10,254 nucleotides of DNA, taken from assembly GCA_013139395.1 (NCBI GenBank), contig WTAX01000320.1, positions 1 through 10,254 of the forward strand, given 5' to 3'. The notes beneath the pieces were generated by a model. That model did no database searches. It was given only the letters and a program-made list of their open reading frames with translations, and had not been told where the DNA came from. This DNA comes from Gammaproteobacteria bacterium (GTDB lineage: Bacteria > Pseudomonadota > Gammaproteobacteria > GRL18). A program made the position numbers and the translations under genes. Positions within the stretch are counted from its first letter, which is position 1, and the number at the start of each line of letters is the position of its first letter. This document shows, one piece after another, positions 1 through 6,709 of this stretch.

Positions 1-66
1 TAAAAGCTCAAAAAAGAGGGTGCCGAGTCCAAACAAAAACAGCAATACCAGAGCACGTTTAATCAT
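1..66 (-). CDS. Antiporter subunit, MnhB- or MbhE-like, N-terminal fragment
   Basis: Only the first 22 codons lie in the window; the gene continues past the left edge. The peptide starts MIKRALVLLFLFGLG and is a basic N-terminus followed by a hydrophobic segment, as expected for the first membrane helix of an Mrp/Mnh/Mbh subunit. Its start overlaps the end of the preceding DUF4040 gene by 8 bases, and a GGGGAGAT-type ribosome binding site lies just before the ATG, so translation is probably coupled. From gene order I expect either an MbhE-type piece, an MrpB-type subunit, or the fused form. The fragment is too short to decide which, so the assignment rests on context. Confidence 0.6.
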   Translation of the reverse strand, partial: MIKRALVLLFLFGLGTLFFELL

Positions 67-313
67 GCTTATCTCCCCGAACCCTGCCCAGAACAAAGAA
101 AAACAGGAAGGTTGTTAAGCCGCTGCCAATAGCCGCTTCTGTCATGGCCACATCAGGAGCGGCAAAAAACAGAAACATCACTGATGCCAGCAGACTCACT
201 AAACCTGCTGCAAGTATCGCTATGGAAATTTGTTCCACTTGTATTGCAACGAAAGCAGCACCGATCATCGCAGCTGCAAATAACAGAGTCAGTGCCGGCA
301 TTAATTCAATCAT
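59..313 (-). CDS. DUF4040/MbhD-like antiporter subunit
   Basis: Small integral membrane protein of 84 residues with about three helices (roughly 5-24, 29-50 and 60-77). The signature APDVAMTEAAIGSG at 52-65 is the hallmark of the DUF4040/MbhD domain, which in classical Mrp antiporters forms part of the C-terminal end of MrpA. Here it is a free-standing gene, as in MbhD of membrane-bound hydrogenases. The acidic residues of that signature (Asp54, Glu59) lie in a segment thought to take part in ion movement. The ATG overlaps the stop of mnhG by four bases (ATGA), and an AGAGGA ribosome binding site precedes it. The product would act in the inner membrane with its operon partners in cation/proton exchange; the actual ion cannot be read from the sequence. 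Confidence 0.85.
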   Translation of the reverse strand: MIELMPALTLLFAAAMIGAAFVAIQVEQISIAILAAGLVSLLASVMFLFFAAPDVAMTEAAIGSGLTTFLFFFVLGRVRGDKHD

Positions 314-708
314 GATTTTTCCTCTATACCTTTGTCAGAAAGCGTTTTTTCAGAAGGAAGTTTTTCTGGCATATCTTGTTCTGATAAAGAATCAGCAAGT
401 AAATCAACACTTGTTTTTGGCGACGTCTCAATACCACGACGATGGGCGGCACGAGCAAGCACCTGTGAAGAAAGCGGATTAGTAAAAAGCAGAAATAAAC
501 CAATCAGCAGCAATTTAAATCCCCATTCAGGATGCAAAAAAGCTGTGCCGGCAAGAATCAATATCGTACCCAGTGTCGTCGTCTTGGCTCCCGCCTGAAT
601 ACGATTGAAAAGATCGGGCATACGCCAGAGTCCCAGACCGCCTAATAACAGAAAAGCAGCACCGGCAACCAACAGCAGCCCACCTGTCATATCAAGCAAT
701 GATTCCAT
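310..708 (-). CDS. mnhG: Cation/proton antiporter subunit G (MnhG/MrpG/MbhC family)
   Basis: A 132-residue membrane protein with three predicted helices (about 8-27, 44-58 and 62-77). The loop GLWRMPDLFNRIQAGAKTTT (25-44) is the family signature. It is one of the small accessory subunits of Mrp-type Na+(or K+)/H+ antiporters in the inner membrane. The stop of mnhF and this start share one base (TAATG), and a GAGGGA ribosome binding site is present, so the genes are translationally linked. Residues about 90-132 form a hydrophilic, Lys/Glu/Ser-rich tail beyond the membrane core, longer than in many family members and without a recognised domain; it is probably cytoplasmic and disordered. The family call is firm; the cation specificity is not known. 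Confidence 0.9.
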   Translation of the reverse strand: MESLLDMTGGLLLVAGAAFLLLGGLGLWRMPDLFNRIQAGAKTTTLGTILILAGTAFLHPEWGFKLLLIGLFLLFTNPLSSQVLARAAHRRGIETSPKTSVDLLADSLSEQDMPEKLPSEKTLSDKGIEEKS

Positions 709-968
709 TAAAAACGTCCCTCAAGATAGCGGGCAATAGCAATCACACCGAGAAAGGAAAGCAAGGCATAAACCAGGGCGACATCAAGATAAATACCCCG
801 TTCTTCAATCAGTGCACTAAGGACAATAAAAGTAATTGAGACCACGGTCAGAACATCAAAAGCAATCACCCGGTCAAATGTGGACGGCCCCTTAATAAAG
901 CGAAGTAATGCGAATAGAAATGCAATACCTGTCAGTAAAGCAGCAAAAGCAATCAGTGTTTCAACCAT
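708..968 (-). CDS. mnhF: Cation/proton antiporter subunit F (MnhF/MrpF/MbhB family)
   Basis: An 86-residue inner-membrane protein with three helices (about 4-22, 36-53 and 60-80). The signature RFIKGPSTFDRVIAFDVL (23-40), with Asp32, Arg33 and the intramembrane Asp38, is characteristic of MrpF. It is a small subunit of the multisubunit antiporter. The ATG overlaps the end of mnhE by 8 bases, and GAGGTGA a few bases upstream is a near-ideal ribosome binding site. Length and motif agree with the family, and its position between E and G is the standard order. Confidence 0.92.
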   Translation of the reverse strand: MVETLIAFAALLTGIAFLFALLRFIKGPSTFDRVIAFDVLTVVSITFIVLSALIEERGIYLDVALVYALLSFLGVIAIARYLEGRF

Positions 969-1482
969 ACATCACCTCAAGATAAGATTCGAAGCCGGCA
1001 ACAATCTGAGCTGTTGCCTCATCAATATCTGTTGATTCCACAGTAACACAGTGAACATAAATCCATTCACCATCAATTTCCATTGTCAAAGTTCCTGGGG
1101 TGAGTGTGATGGAATTAGCCAGCATCAGCCTTCCCATTCTACTCTTTAGTTTTGTGCGTACTTTAACAATACCCGGTTTGATTGGTAATGAAGGTGAGAG
1201 AACAATAGCAGCAAGTCTGAAATTTGCCTTAATCAGTTCTTTAAAGAAATAAATATAATAGAGTATGCCTGCAGCAAAGGCTTGCGGTGTAGCGCGAAAC
1301 TCAGTAAAAAAAGACAGGCCGCTGCAAAATAAAACGGTGATGATAAGCGAAACTAGAATACCAATAATAAGACTATCAGCAGCTAATGTTCCGTTTAGCA
1401 TTATCCAAAAAAGTAACAGCGTCGCAAACAGCACAGCTCTATCACGCATTTTAGGTTTTAATTCAGTTTTACTAGACAACAA
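961..1482 (-). CDS. mnhE: Cation/proton antiporter subunit E (MnhE/MrpE/MbhA family)
   Basis: A 173-residue protein with two or three N-terminal helices (about 15-35, 38-56, 66-82) and a soluble C-terminal domain. The segment LANSITLTPGTLTMEI (121-136) is the strongest family signature of MrpE. It is the first gene of the visible antiporter operon. The start is uncertain. The 5'-most candidate is TTG at 1482, which follows a good GGAGAG site; another TTG follows immediately at 1479. The first in-frame ATG (Met12, at 1450) would remove a hydrophilic leader but has no clear ribosome binding site. I prefer a TTG start. Downstream genes overlap in series, so this is the promoter-proximal gene unless transcription comes through from the murein gene upstream. 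Confidence 0.9.
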   Translation of the reverse strand: MLSSKTELKPKMRDRAVLFATLLLFWIMLNGTLAADSLIIGILVSLIITVLFCSGLSFFTEFRATPQAFAAGILYYIYFFKELIKANFRLAAIVLSPSLPIKPGIVKVRTKLKSRMGRLMLANSITLTPGTLTMEIDGEWIYVHCVTVESTDIDEATAQIVAGFESYLEVMYG

Positions 1483-1550
1483 CGACTCTCCATATCAGAC
1501 CAATTAAACTATAGTGAATTCTTTAAGGCAGGACAAACAGAAATTGGGGC

Positions 1551-1601
1551 AACATTGTAAAATCATCACCTGATTAAAAAAGATTATAATTTTACAATGT
1601 T
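1551..1601. repeat. 13-bp perfect inverted repeat upstream of mnhE, candidate operator
   Basis: AACATTGTAAAAT (1551-1563) is repeated exactly in inverted orientation as ATTTTACAATGTT (1589-1601), separated by 25 bases. TTACAA occurs in the right arm (1592-1597), again at 1600-1605 and at 1611-1616, and as its complement TTGTAA at 1555-1560. The repeat lies between the stop of the L,D-transpeptidase gene and the start of the antiporter operon, both on the minus strand. No T-run follows the hairpin on the minus strand, so a simple terminator is unlikely. A protein-binding site controlling the antiporter operon is an inference. A TATAAT match on the minus strand (1590-1585) lies just inside, but I see no good partner at -35. 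Confidence 0.5.
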
Positions 1602-1653
1602 ACAAATTTATTACAACCTAATTCAATTTTCTATCTTACTCATTTGAGCTGTT

Positions 1654-3318
1654 CTATGATTTGTTATTGGGCATAGCGAATTGGAATGGCTGTATTAAAC
1701 CTTCGATAATTTTTTCATCCCGCTTATAGATATCTTTAAAGAACAGTACTTCACCATCCTCATTTAAATGTGCTGTAAAATAAAGTAATAATACCGGTAC
1801 TGTTTGAGGTAAATTTACATTTTGCAGTTTGCCCGAATCCAGGATTTCTTTAAATCGGGCTTGATTCCATTGTTTACTGTCTTTTAACAGGAGTTCAACT
1901 AATTCAAAAGGGTTTTCAATACGAATACAGCCTGAGCTAAAAGCCCGCTCCGTCTTTTTAAAATTAGCCTTACTGGGCGTATCATGCAGATAGACCAAGT
2001 GTTTATTTGGGAACATAATTTTAATTCGCCCCAGAGCATTTGCTGGCCCCGGGTCCTGTCGTATCATATAGGGAAAACCTTTTGCTGATATTGAAGACCA
2101 GTTTATATTTTCCGGATTAATAATATTTCCTTTAAAATCAAGCACACTCATATTTTTCTTTTTTAAATAGCCTCGATCTCGTTTTATTTCTGGTAAAACA
2201 TCTTCGTGCAAAATCGTTGGTGGTACCGTCCAGGAAGGATTAAAAACCAGGTAGTTTATATCACTTCTAAATATCGGTGTTTTTCGATATTCTTTACCCA
2301 CCTGAGCACGTGATGACCAAACCAGTTTATTATCTTTAACATAATAAACTTTAAAACCAGCAATATTAACGAGAACAAACTCTTCCTCTATATTCTGCTT
2401 AACCCATCGAATGCGCTCAAGATTAGCTCGAATTTGATCAATACGCTGAGCCACTGGAATATTCATCATTTCCAGTGTTGCTTTTCCTATAAGACCATCT
2501 GCATCTATATTATGGCGTTGTTGAAAATGTTTAACGCCAGCTTCAATAGATGCATCATAAATATGAGCAGCCGGATTAATAGTCGTCTTTTTAAGATCAC
2601 CAGTGGCATATAAACGCGCTGTAATTTGCGGCATTCTGCTGTCTGTCATTCCGGGTTTTATCGTTGCCCCTGAGGGCACTGACTGCCAACCTCCAGCCTG
2701 CTGTATTTGACGATACTGAGCCAGAGCCTTAATTAATCCCTGATAAAAAGGGCCTATATTAATACTCTGTTTAAGAAACTTTTTTAGTCTTGTGTCTGAC
2801 TGCAGTATATAGTTAATTTTAGCGACTGGATCTTTAGTCAAAAAATCACGCCTTAAATTCCAGTCTGCATCAAGATGAGCAGGAACAACTTTACCAAAGG
2901 TTAAATGATAGCTTAAGCGAAGTACCGCATCCGTTAATAAAATGTCTAATTGAGCCTCTTGTATATCCGACTGTTTTAATCCCTTCTTTAGACGCGTAGT
3001 TAATTCAGTCAAATGATAATCACCAGGAACCAGTCCCTGTTGGTCACTTTCATTAATTGCTTTAAGCAACGTTTTAACTAATGATTTTTTTTGCCACAAC
3101 AATTTATATTGATTATATTGATAGGTATCCCTGACAAAATCAGCCAGAGCGATTTCACTCTGACCAATCATTAATTTACTATTTTCTGTACTTTGTAATT
3201 GTTGTTTAAGGACATTTTGTTGTTCAGCGTTAACACTACTTTGCAGTATAATCAAAGCAAACAAAACCAGTACAACGCAGTTCACAAAAAATCGTATTGT
3301 CGGTATCATTTTTCTCAT
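1654..3318 (-). CDS. ldtD: Murein L,D-transpeptidase, YcbB/LdtD-like
   Basis: A 554-residue periplasmic enzyme. Residues 1-31 form a signal peptide (basic start, hydrophobic core, SVNA before the cut). A scaffold domain of LdtD type covers about 50-225. A peptidoglycan-binding domain 1 covers about 228-287 (GVKHFQQRHNIDADGLIGKA). The YkuD catalytic domain runs from about 313 to 475 and contains His445 and the active-site motif SSGCIRIENP (461-470) with Cys464 as nucleophile. A C-terminal segment of about 80 residues follows, as in LdtD. The family links meso-diaminopimelate residues of neighbouring stems (3-3 cross-links) and can attach other groups to murein. It is divergent from a MepK-like endopeptidase gene. 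The ATG lacks a clear ribosome binding site; Met4 is an alternative start. The exact paralogue (LdtD-type versus another large Ldt) is inferred from architecture. Confidence 0.92.
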   Translation of the reverse strand: MRKMIPTIRFFVNCVVLVLFALIILQSSVNAEQQNVLKQQLQSTENSKLMIGQSEIALADFVRDTYQYNQYKLLWQKKSLVKTLLKAINESDQQGLVPGDYHLTELTTRLKKGLKQSDIQEAQLDILLTDAVLRLSYHLTFGKVVPAHLDADWNLRRDFLTKDPVAKINYILQSDTRLKKFLKQSINIGPFYQGLIKALAQYRQIQQAGGWQSVPSGATIKPGMTDSRMPQITARLYATGDLKKTTINPAAHIYDASIEAGVKHFQQRHNIDADGLIGKATLEMMNIPVAQRIDQIRANLERIRWVKQNIEEEFVLVNIAGFKVYYVKDNKLVWSSRAQVGKEYRKTPIFRSDINYLVFNPSWTVPPTILHEDVLPEIKRDRGYLKKKNMSVLDFKGNIINPENINWSSISAKGFPYMIRQDPGPANALGRIKIMFPNKHLVYLHDTPSKANFKKTERAFSSGCIRIENPFELVELLLKDSKQWNQARFKEILDSGKLQNVNLPQTVPVLLLYFTAHLNEDGEVLFFKDIYKRDEKIIEGLIQPFQFAMPNNKS

Positions 3319-3450
3319 TTTTTGGATAAAATTTAATGGCTTATGGTCAATAATAAACAGGTGAAATTTATAATAGTGGAACTTTTTACACTAAAATTGG
3401 TTTAAGATGAATTCAAAGAAACTCTATAGAACAACTATAATAGCAGGCCT
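3319..3450. promoter_or_regulatory. Divergent promoter region between ldtD and mepK-like gene
   Basis: This 132-bp AT-rich gap must hold the promoters of both murein genes. On the plus strand TATAAT occurs at 3436-3441, only 9 bases before the ATG at 3451, with TTCAAA at 3412-3417 as a weak -35 (18-bp spacer). A second TATAAT occurs at 3369-3374. On the minus strand TTGACC with a TTATCC about 15 bases on is a possible but poor promoter for ldtD. Box assignments are tentative; the existence of a divergent control region is clear from gene orientation. Confidence 0.45.
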
Positions 3451-4023
3451 ATGTTAAAACAAATACAATCATTAAGTAATAATAACCAAGCCATACAAAT
3501 ATCTAAACGTATTTTTACCTTTGGTGCTTTAACATTACCTTTTTCAGCTGCAGCATTTGCTAAAAAGATGAGCAGTAGAAGTCAGCGTGAACTGTCTTTT
3601 TATCATACTCACACTGGCAATAAATTATCCATTATCTATCATGATGGTGAATCACATCTTACACCTGCTTTGCATAAAATTAATCAGTTTCTTGGTGATT
3701 TTCGTACCGGAGAGATTCATGACATTGATACTCATTTACTGGATGCACTTTATCTATTACAACAAAAAACGGGAGTTGAAAAACACTTTGAAGTTATTTC
3801 TGGCTATCGTTCCCCAAAAACCAATGTAAGTCTTCGCAGCAAAAGTAATGGTGTGGCTAAACGCAGCTTACATATGCAGGGCAAGGCAATTGATATTCGC
3901 TTAAACGGTGTCAATACTAAAATATTACGAGATACAGCTATAGCAATGAAAGTGGGTGGTGTCGGGTATTATCATCGCTCTGACTTTATTCACCTGGATA
4001 CCGGCAGAGTACGTTACTGGTAA
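3451..4023 (+). CDS. mepK: DUF882 / MepK (YcbK)-like murein endopeptidase
   Basis: A 190-residue exported protein of the DUF882/peptidase M15 family. The conserved core is SGYRSPKTN (117-125), SLHMQGKAIDIRL (139-151) and SDFIHLDTGRVRYW (177-190). His141, Asp148 and His181 are the expected zinc ligands. In E. coli, MepK cuts the 3-3 cross-links made by L,D-transpeptidases, and the neighbouring gene here encodes such an enzyme. The N-terminus has a long polar stretch, then SKRIFTFGALTLP and a hydrophobic core ending AAAFA; E. coli YcbK carries a twin-arginine signal, whereas here Lys19-Arg20 replaces the Arg pair, so the export route is uncertain. The start has only a poorly spaced AGG before it. 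Transcription is divergent from ldtD; no clear terminator follows. Confidence 0.88.
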   Translation: MLKQIQSLSNNNQAIQISKRIFTFGALTLPFSAAAFAKKMSSRSQRELSFYHTHTGNKLSIIYHDGESHLTPALHKINQFLGDFRTGEIHDIDTHLLDALYLLQQKTGVEKHFEVISGYRSPKTNVSLRSKSNGVAKRSLHMQGKAIDIRLNGVNTKILRDTAIAMKVGGVGYYHRSDFIHLDTGRVRYW

Positions 4024-4080
4024 ATTTCATTTTATTAACTCTGCTCTCATTATCACGATTTATGTTATGCTAAACTAGCG

Positions 4081-4109
4081 GTTAAACTGATAATTTCACT
4101 CACTATAAT
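4081..4109 (+). promoter_or_regulatory. Candidate tdh promoter
   Basis: TATAAT at 4104-4109 is a perfect -10 box. GTTAAA at 4081-4086 could serve as a weak -35 with a 17-bp spacer. A transcript starting about 7 bases downstream would have only a few bases before the ATG at 4122, or about 15 before the ATG at 4131. The -35 match is poor, so this is a tentative call. Confidence 0.35.
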
Positions 4110-4121
4110 AAGCATAATTAA

Positions 4122-5162
4122 ATGAATACGATGAAGGCTTTAGTAAAGAAACACGCCAAAGAAGGTCTATGGCTGGAAGAAGTACCAGTCCCTGAAGTAG
4201 GCAATAATGATGTTCTGGTAAAAATTCATAAAACAGCCATTTGCGGCACAGACATACACATTTACAACTGGGATGCCTGGGCACAAAAGACCATACCGGT
4301 TCCGATGACCATTGGTCATGAGTTTGCCGGTGAAATTGTTGAACTTGGGGCTAATGTCACTGAGTTGAATATCGGCGATATTGTTTCCGGCGAAGGACAT
4401 ATCGTCTGTGAGCGCTGTCGAAATTGTCTGGCAGGCAGGCGTCACCTTTGCCCCAATACTATCGGCATTGGCGTTAATCGTACCGGCTGTTTTGCTGAAT
4501 ATTTATCCATCCCTGCTAAAAATGTCTTCCGTCCTAATTGTAAAATCCCGACCGAAGTACTGGCCTGTTTTGATCCCTATGGTAATGCCGTTCACACAGC
4601 ACTCTCCTTTAATATGGTTGGCGAAGATGTGTTAATTACCGGTGCCGGTCCTATTGGTATTATGGCCGCAATGGTTGCTGCACATTCCGGTGCACGAAAT
4701 ATTGTTATTACCGATCTAAACCAGTACCGACTGGATTTAGTAAAAACAATCGTGCCCAAAGCCATTCCTCTCAATGTTAATGACGGGCCAATTTCTAAGG
4801 ACTTTATGCGCAGCCTGGGCATACTTGAAGGTTTTGATGTCGGTATGGAAATGTCTGGTTCACCACAGGCATTCAGAGATATGTTAAGCAATATGATCAA
4901 TGGCGGAAAAATTGCTATGCTGGCGATTATGCCTGAAGGCACAGGCATCGATTGGGATCAGGTGGTTTTCAAAGGACTCTTTATTAAAGGAATTTATGGT
5001 CGCGAGATTTTTGAAACCTGGTATAAAGGTACCATGATGGTACAAAGTGGTATTCCATTAGAGAAAATTATTACTCACCGATACCACTATACTGACTTCC
5101 AGAAAGGCTTTGATGTCATGCGTACCGGTCACTCAGGTAAGGTTATTCTAAGTTGGGATTAA
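4122..5162 (+). CDS. tdh: L-threonine 3-dehydrogenase
   Basis: Zinc-dependent, NAD-linked alcohol-dehydrogenase-family enzyme that oxidises L-threonine to 2-amino-3-oxobutanoate in the cytoplasm. The catalytic zinc site is visible at Cys41 (TAICGTD) with His66-Glu67 (GHEF). The structural zinc site is Cys96, Cys99, Cys102 and Cys110. The Rossmann fold has GAGPIG at 174-179 and an acidic residue (Asp198) at the end of the second strand, fitting NAD use. The length of 346 residues is close to the 341 of E. coli Tdh, and similarity is continuous to the shared C-terminus GKVILSWD. The family start corresponds to Met4 (4131), so the first three residues may not be translated; neither start has a strong ribosome binding site. 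The product is unstable and is passed to Kbl, encoded next. Confidence 0.97.
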   Translation: MNTMKALVKKHAKEGLWLEEVPVPEVGNNDVLVKIHKTAICGTDIHIYNWDAWAQKTIPVPMTIGHEFAGEIVELGANVTELNIGDIVSGEGHIVCERCRNCLAGRRHLCPNTIGIGVNRTGCFAEYLSIPAKNVFRPNCKIPTEVLACFDPYGNAVHTALSFNMVGEDVLITGAGPIGIMAAMVAAHSGARNIVITDLNQYRLDLVKTIVPKAIPLNVNDGPISKDFMRSLGILEGFDVGMEMSGSPQAFRDMLSNMINGGKIAMLAIMPEGTGIDWDQVVFKGLFIKGIYGREIFETWYKGTMMVQSGIPLEKIITHRYHYTDFQKGFDVMRTGHSGKVILSWD

Positions 5163-5209
5163 GTCGTTAATAACATCTATTCAGTGTATATTTCTTAATT
5201 ACTGCGGTT

Positions 5210-5307
5210 AAGCCTATGGTCACTTATTTTTCTAACTTTGACTTTCTGTTACGAGATGTCGCTACGCTCAAACAATCAAAGCCAGAAAAATAAGCAACCA
5301 CAGGCTT
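5210..5307. repeat. 98-nt near-complete hairpin element between tdh and kbl
   Basis: The outer arms, 5210-5233 and 5284-5307, are inverted copies of 24 bases with 21 matching. After an AA/CC mismatch the pairing continues with CTTTGA (5236-5241) against TCAAAG (5276-5281). It then continues with TGTT (5247-5250) against AACA (5271-5274) and GAG (5253-5255) against CTC (5267-5269), leaving a small loop. The whole element can fold into one long hairpin, like a miniature inverted-repeat element or extragenic palindrome. On the plus strand three more T residues follow the right arm (T-run 5306-5310), so it might also end tdh transcripts. No open reading frame of note lies inside. No target-site duplication is obvious to me. 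Confidence 0.75.
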
Positions 5308-5374
5308 TTTGTAAATAATACGCTGAAGAGTTACAAAAGTTTTTGCTATATATATTCTACAATAGGATCATATT

Positions 5375-6574
5375 ATGAGCTTCAAAAGTGCAAAAGAAAG
5401 TCTGGCCAATGATCTGGCTGAAATCAAAGCAGCCGGTTTATGGAAAACTGAACGAGTCATCGCCTCGGAGCAAAAAAATGATATCACTCTTGCTGACGGC
5501 AGTGAGGTTATCAATATGTGTGCTAATAATTATCTGGGTTTAGCAAACAATCCTGAAGTCATTCAGGCGGCAAAAGACAGTTATGATCAATGGGGATTTG
5601 GACTTTCTTCGGTACGTTTTATCTGCGGCACACAGACTATTCATAAAACCCTGGAAGACAAGGTAAGCCATTTTCTTGGTATGGAAGATACCATTTTATA
5701 TGCTGCCTGTTTTGATGCTAATACCGGGTTATTTGAGACAATTTTAAGCAAAGAAGATGCTATTATTTCTGACGAATTAAACCATGCCTCAATTATTGAT
5801 GGTGTACGTTTATGTAAAGCCGCCCGTTACCGTTATAAAAATAATGATATGAGCGATCTTGAAGCACAATTAAAAGAGGCTAAAGAATCCGGTGCCCGAA
5901 GAATTTTGATTACCACTGATGGTGTATTTTCCATGGATGGTACTGTGGCACAATTGGATAAAATCTGTGATCTGGCCGATAAATATGATGCCATGGTACA
6001 TCATGATGATTGTCATGCTGTGGGTTTTATGGGCAAAACCGGCCGAGGCATACATGAATATCATGGCGTAATGGATCGTGTGGATATAATTACCGGTACA
6101 TTTGGTAAAGCTTTAGGCGGTGCCTCTGGGGGTTACACCTCCGGTCGAAAAGAAATCATAGATATGCTGCGTCAGCGCTCTCGCCCTTACCTCTTTTCAA
6201 ACACTCTGGCTCCGGCAATTTGTGCAGCCACAATCAAAGTACTTGAAATGCTGAGCGCTTCAACAGAACTGCGCGATCGTCTGGAAGAAAACACACGTTA
6301 TTTTCGTGCCGGAATGAAACAGGCTGGTTTTGATATTGCCCCTGGTGATCACCCCATAGTGCCTGTCATGTTGGGTGATGCTGTATTAGCACAAAAAATG
6401 TCACAAAAATTACTGGAACACGGTATTTATGCTATAGGCTTCTTCTTTCCTGTGGTACCAAAAGGCAAAGCGAGGATCCGTACACAAATTTCAGCTGCTC
6501 ACACAAAAGAAGATTTAGATAAAGCCATTGCAGCCTTTGCCAGTACTTATAAGGAATTAACGACTGCCAACTAA
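5375..6574 (+). CDS. kbl: 2-amino-3-ketobutyrate coenzyme A ligase (glycine C-acetyltransferase)
   Basis: Pyridoxal-phosphate enzyme of the alpha-oxoamine synthase group. It cleaves 2-amino-3-oxobutanoate with CoA to glycine and acetyl-CoA, completing threonine breakdown begun by Tdh. At 399 residues it matches E. coli Kbl (398) along its length. The cofactor lysine is Lys245 in [13 protein letters not shown]. Asp211 and His214 (DDCHAVGF) contact the cofactor ring, and His137 lies in NHASIIDG. The residues before the aspartate are His209-His210 where E. coli has Met-Val, a mild variation away from the core. An AGGA ribosome binding site sits 7 bases before the ATG. The gene follows tdh on the same strand, but a hairpin element lies in the 212-bp gap, so it may have its own promoter. 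Confidence 0.97.
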   Translation: MSFKSAKESLANDLAEIKAAGLWKTERVIASEQKNDITLADGSEVINMCANNYLGLANNPEVIQAAKDSYDQWGFGLSSVRFICGTQTIHKTLEDKVSHFLGMEDTILYAACFDANTGLFETILSKEDAIISDELNHASIIDGVRLCKAARYRYKNNDMSDLEAQLKEAKESGARRILITTDGVFSMDGTVAQLDKICDLADKYDAMVHHDDCHAVGFMGKTGRGIHEYHGVMDRVDIITGTFGKALGGASGGYTSGRKEIIDMLRQRSRPYLFSNTLAPAICAATIKVLEMLSASTELRDRLEENTRYFRAGMKQAGFDIAPGDHPIVPVMLGDAVLAQKMSQKLLEHGIYAIGFFFPVVPKGKARIRTQISAAHTKEDLDKAIAAFASTYKELTTAN

Positions 6575-6589
6575 CAATATATTTAATTC

Positions 6590-6628
6590 TTATTACGTAT
6601 AAGCCGTAATAATTCACGTATCGATACG
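6590..6628. repeat. Hairpin and adjacent 12-bp palindrome after kbl
   Basis: TTATTACG (6590-6597) and CGTAATAA (6605-6612) form an 8-bp perfect stem with a 7-base loop, 16 bases after the kbl stop. Four bases further on CGTATCGATACG (6617-6628) is a perfect self-complementary 12-mer. There is no T-run, so this is not a standard intrinsic terminator; it may slow or end kbl transcripts, or the 12-mer may be a protein-binding site for the next gene. Confidence 0.45.
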
Positions 6629-6709
6629 AACAGATTAAAAAAATGATTCCTTTAAAATAAACACATACTTAATAAAAATATTAAGAAAAATTAAAAAGGA
6701 ACTATTATC

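Noticed and set aside
144..482. Open reading frames on the plus strand opposite the antiporter genes
   Set aside because: They overlap clearly assigned membrane subunits on the minus strand, have no family resemblance, and are shadows of real coding sequence.
1551..1601. Intrinsic terminator of the L,D-transpeptidase gene
   Set aside because: The stem is AT-only apart from one G-C pair in each arm, the loop is 25 bases and no T-run follows on the minus strand, so a regulator site was preferred.
5163..5374. Riboswitch or T-box controlling kbl
   Set aside because: The gap is explained by one long symmetric hairpin; no conserved riboswitch core or T-box sequence is recognisable.
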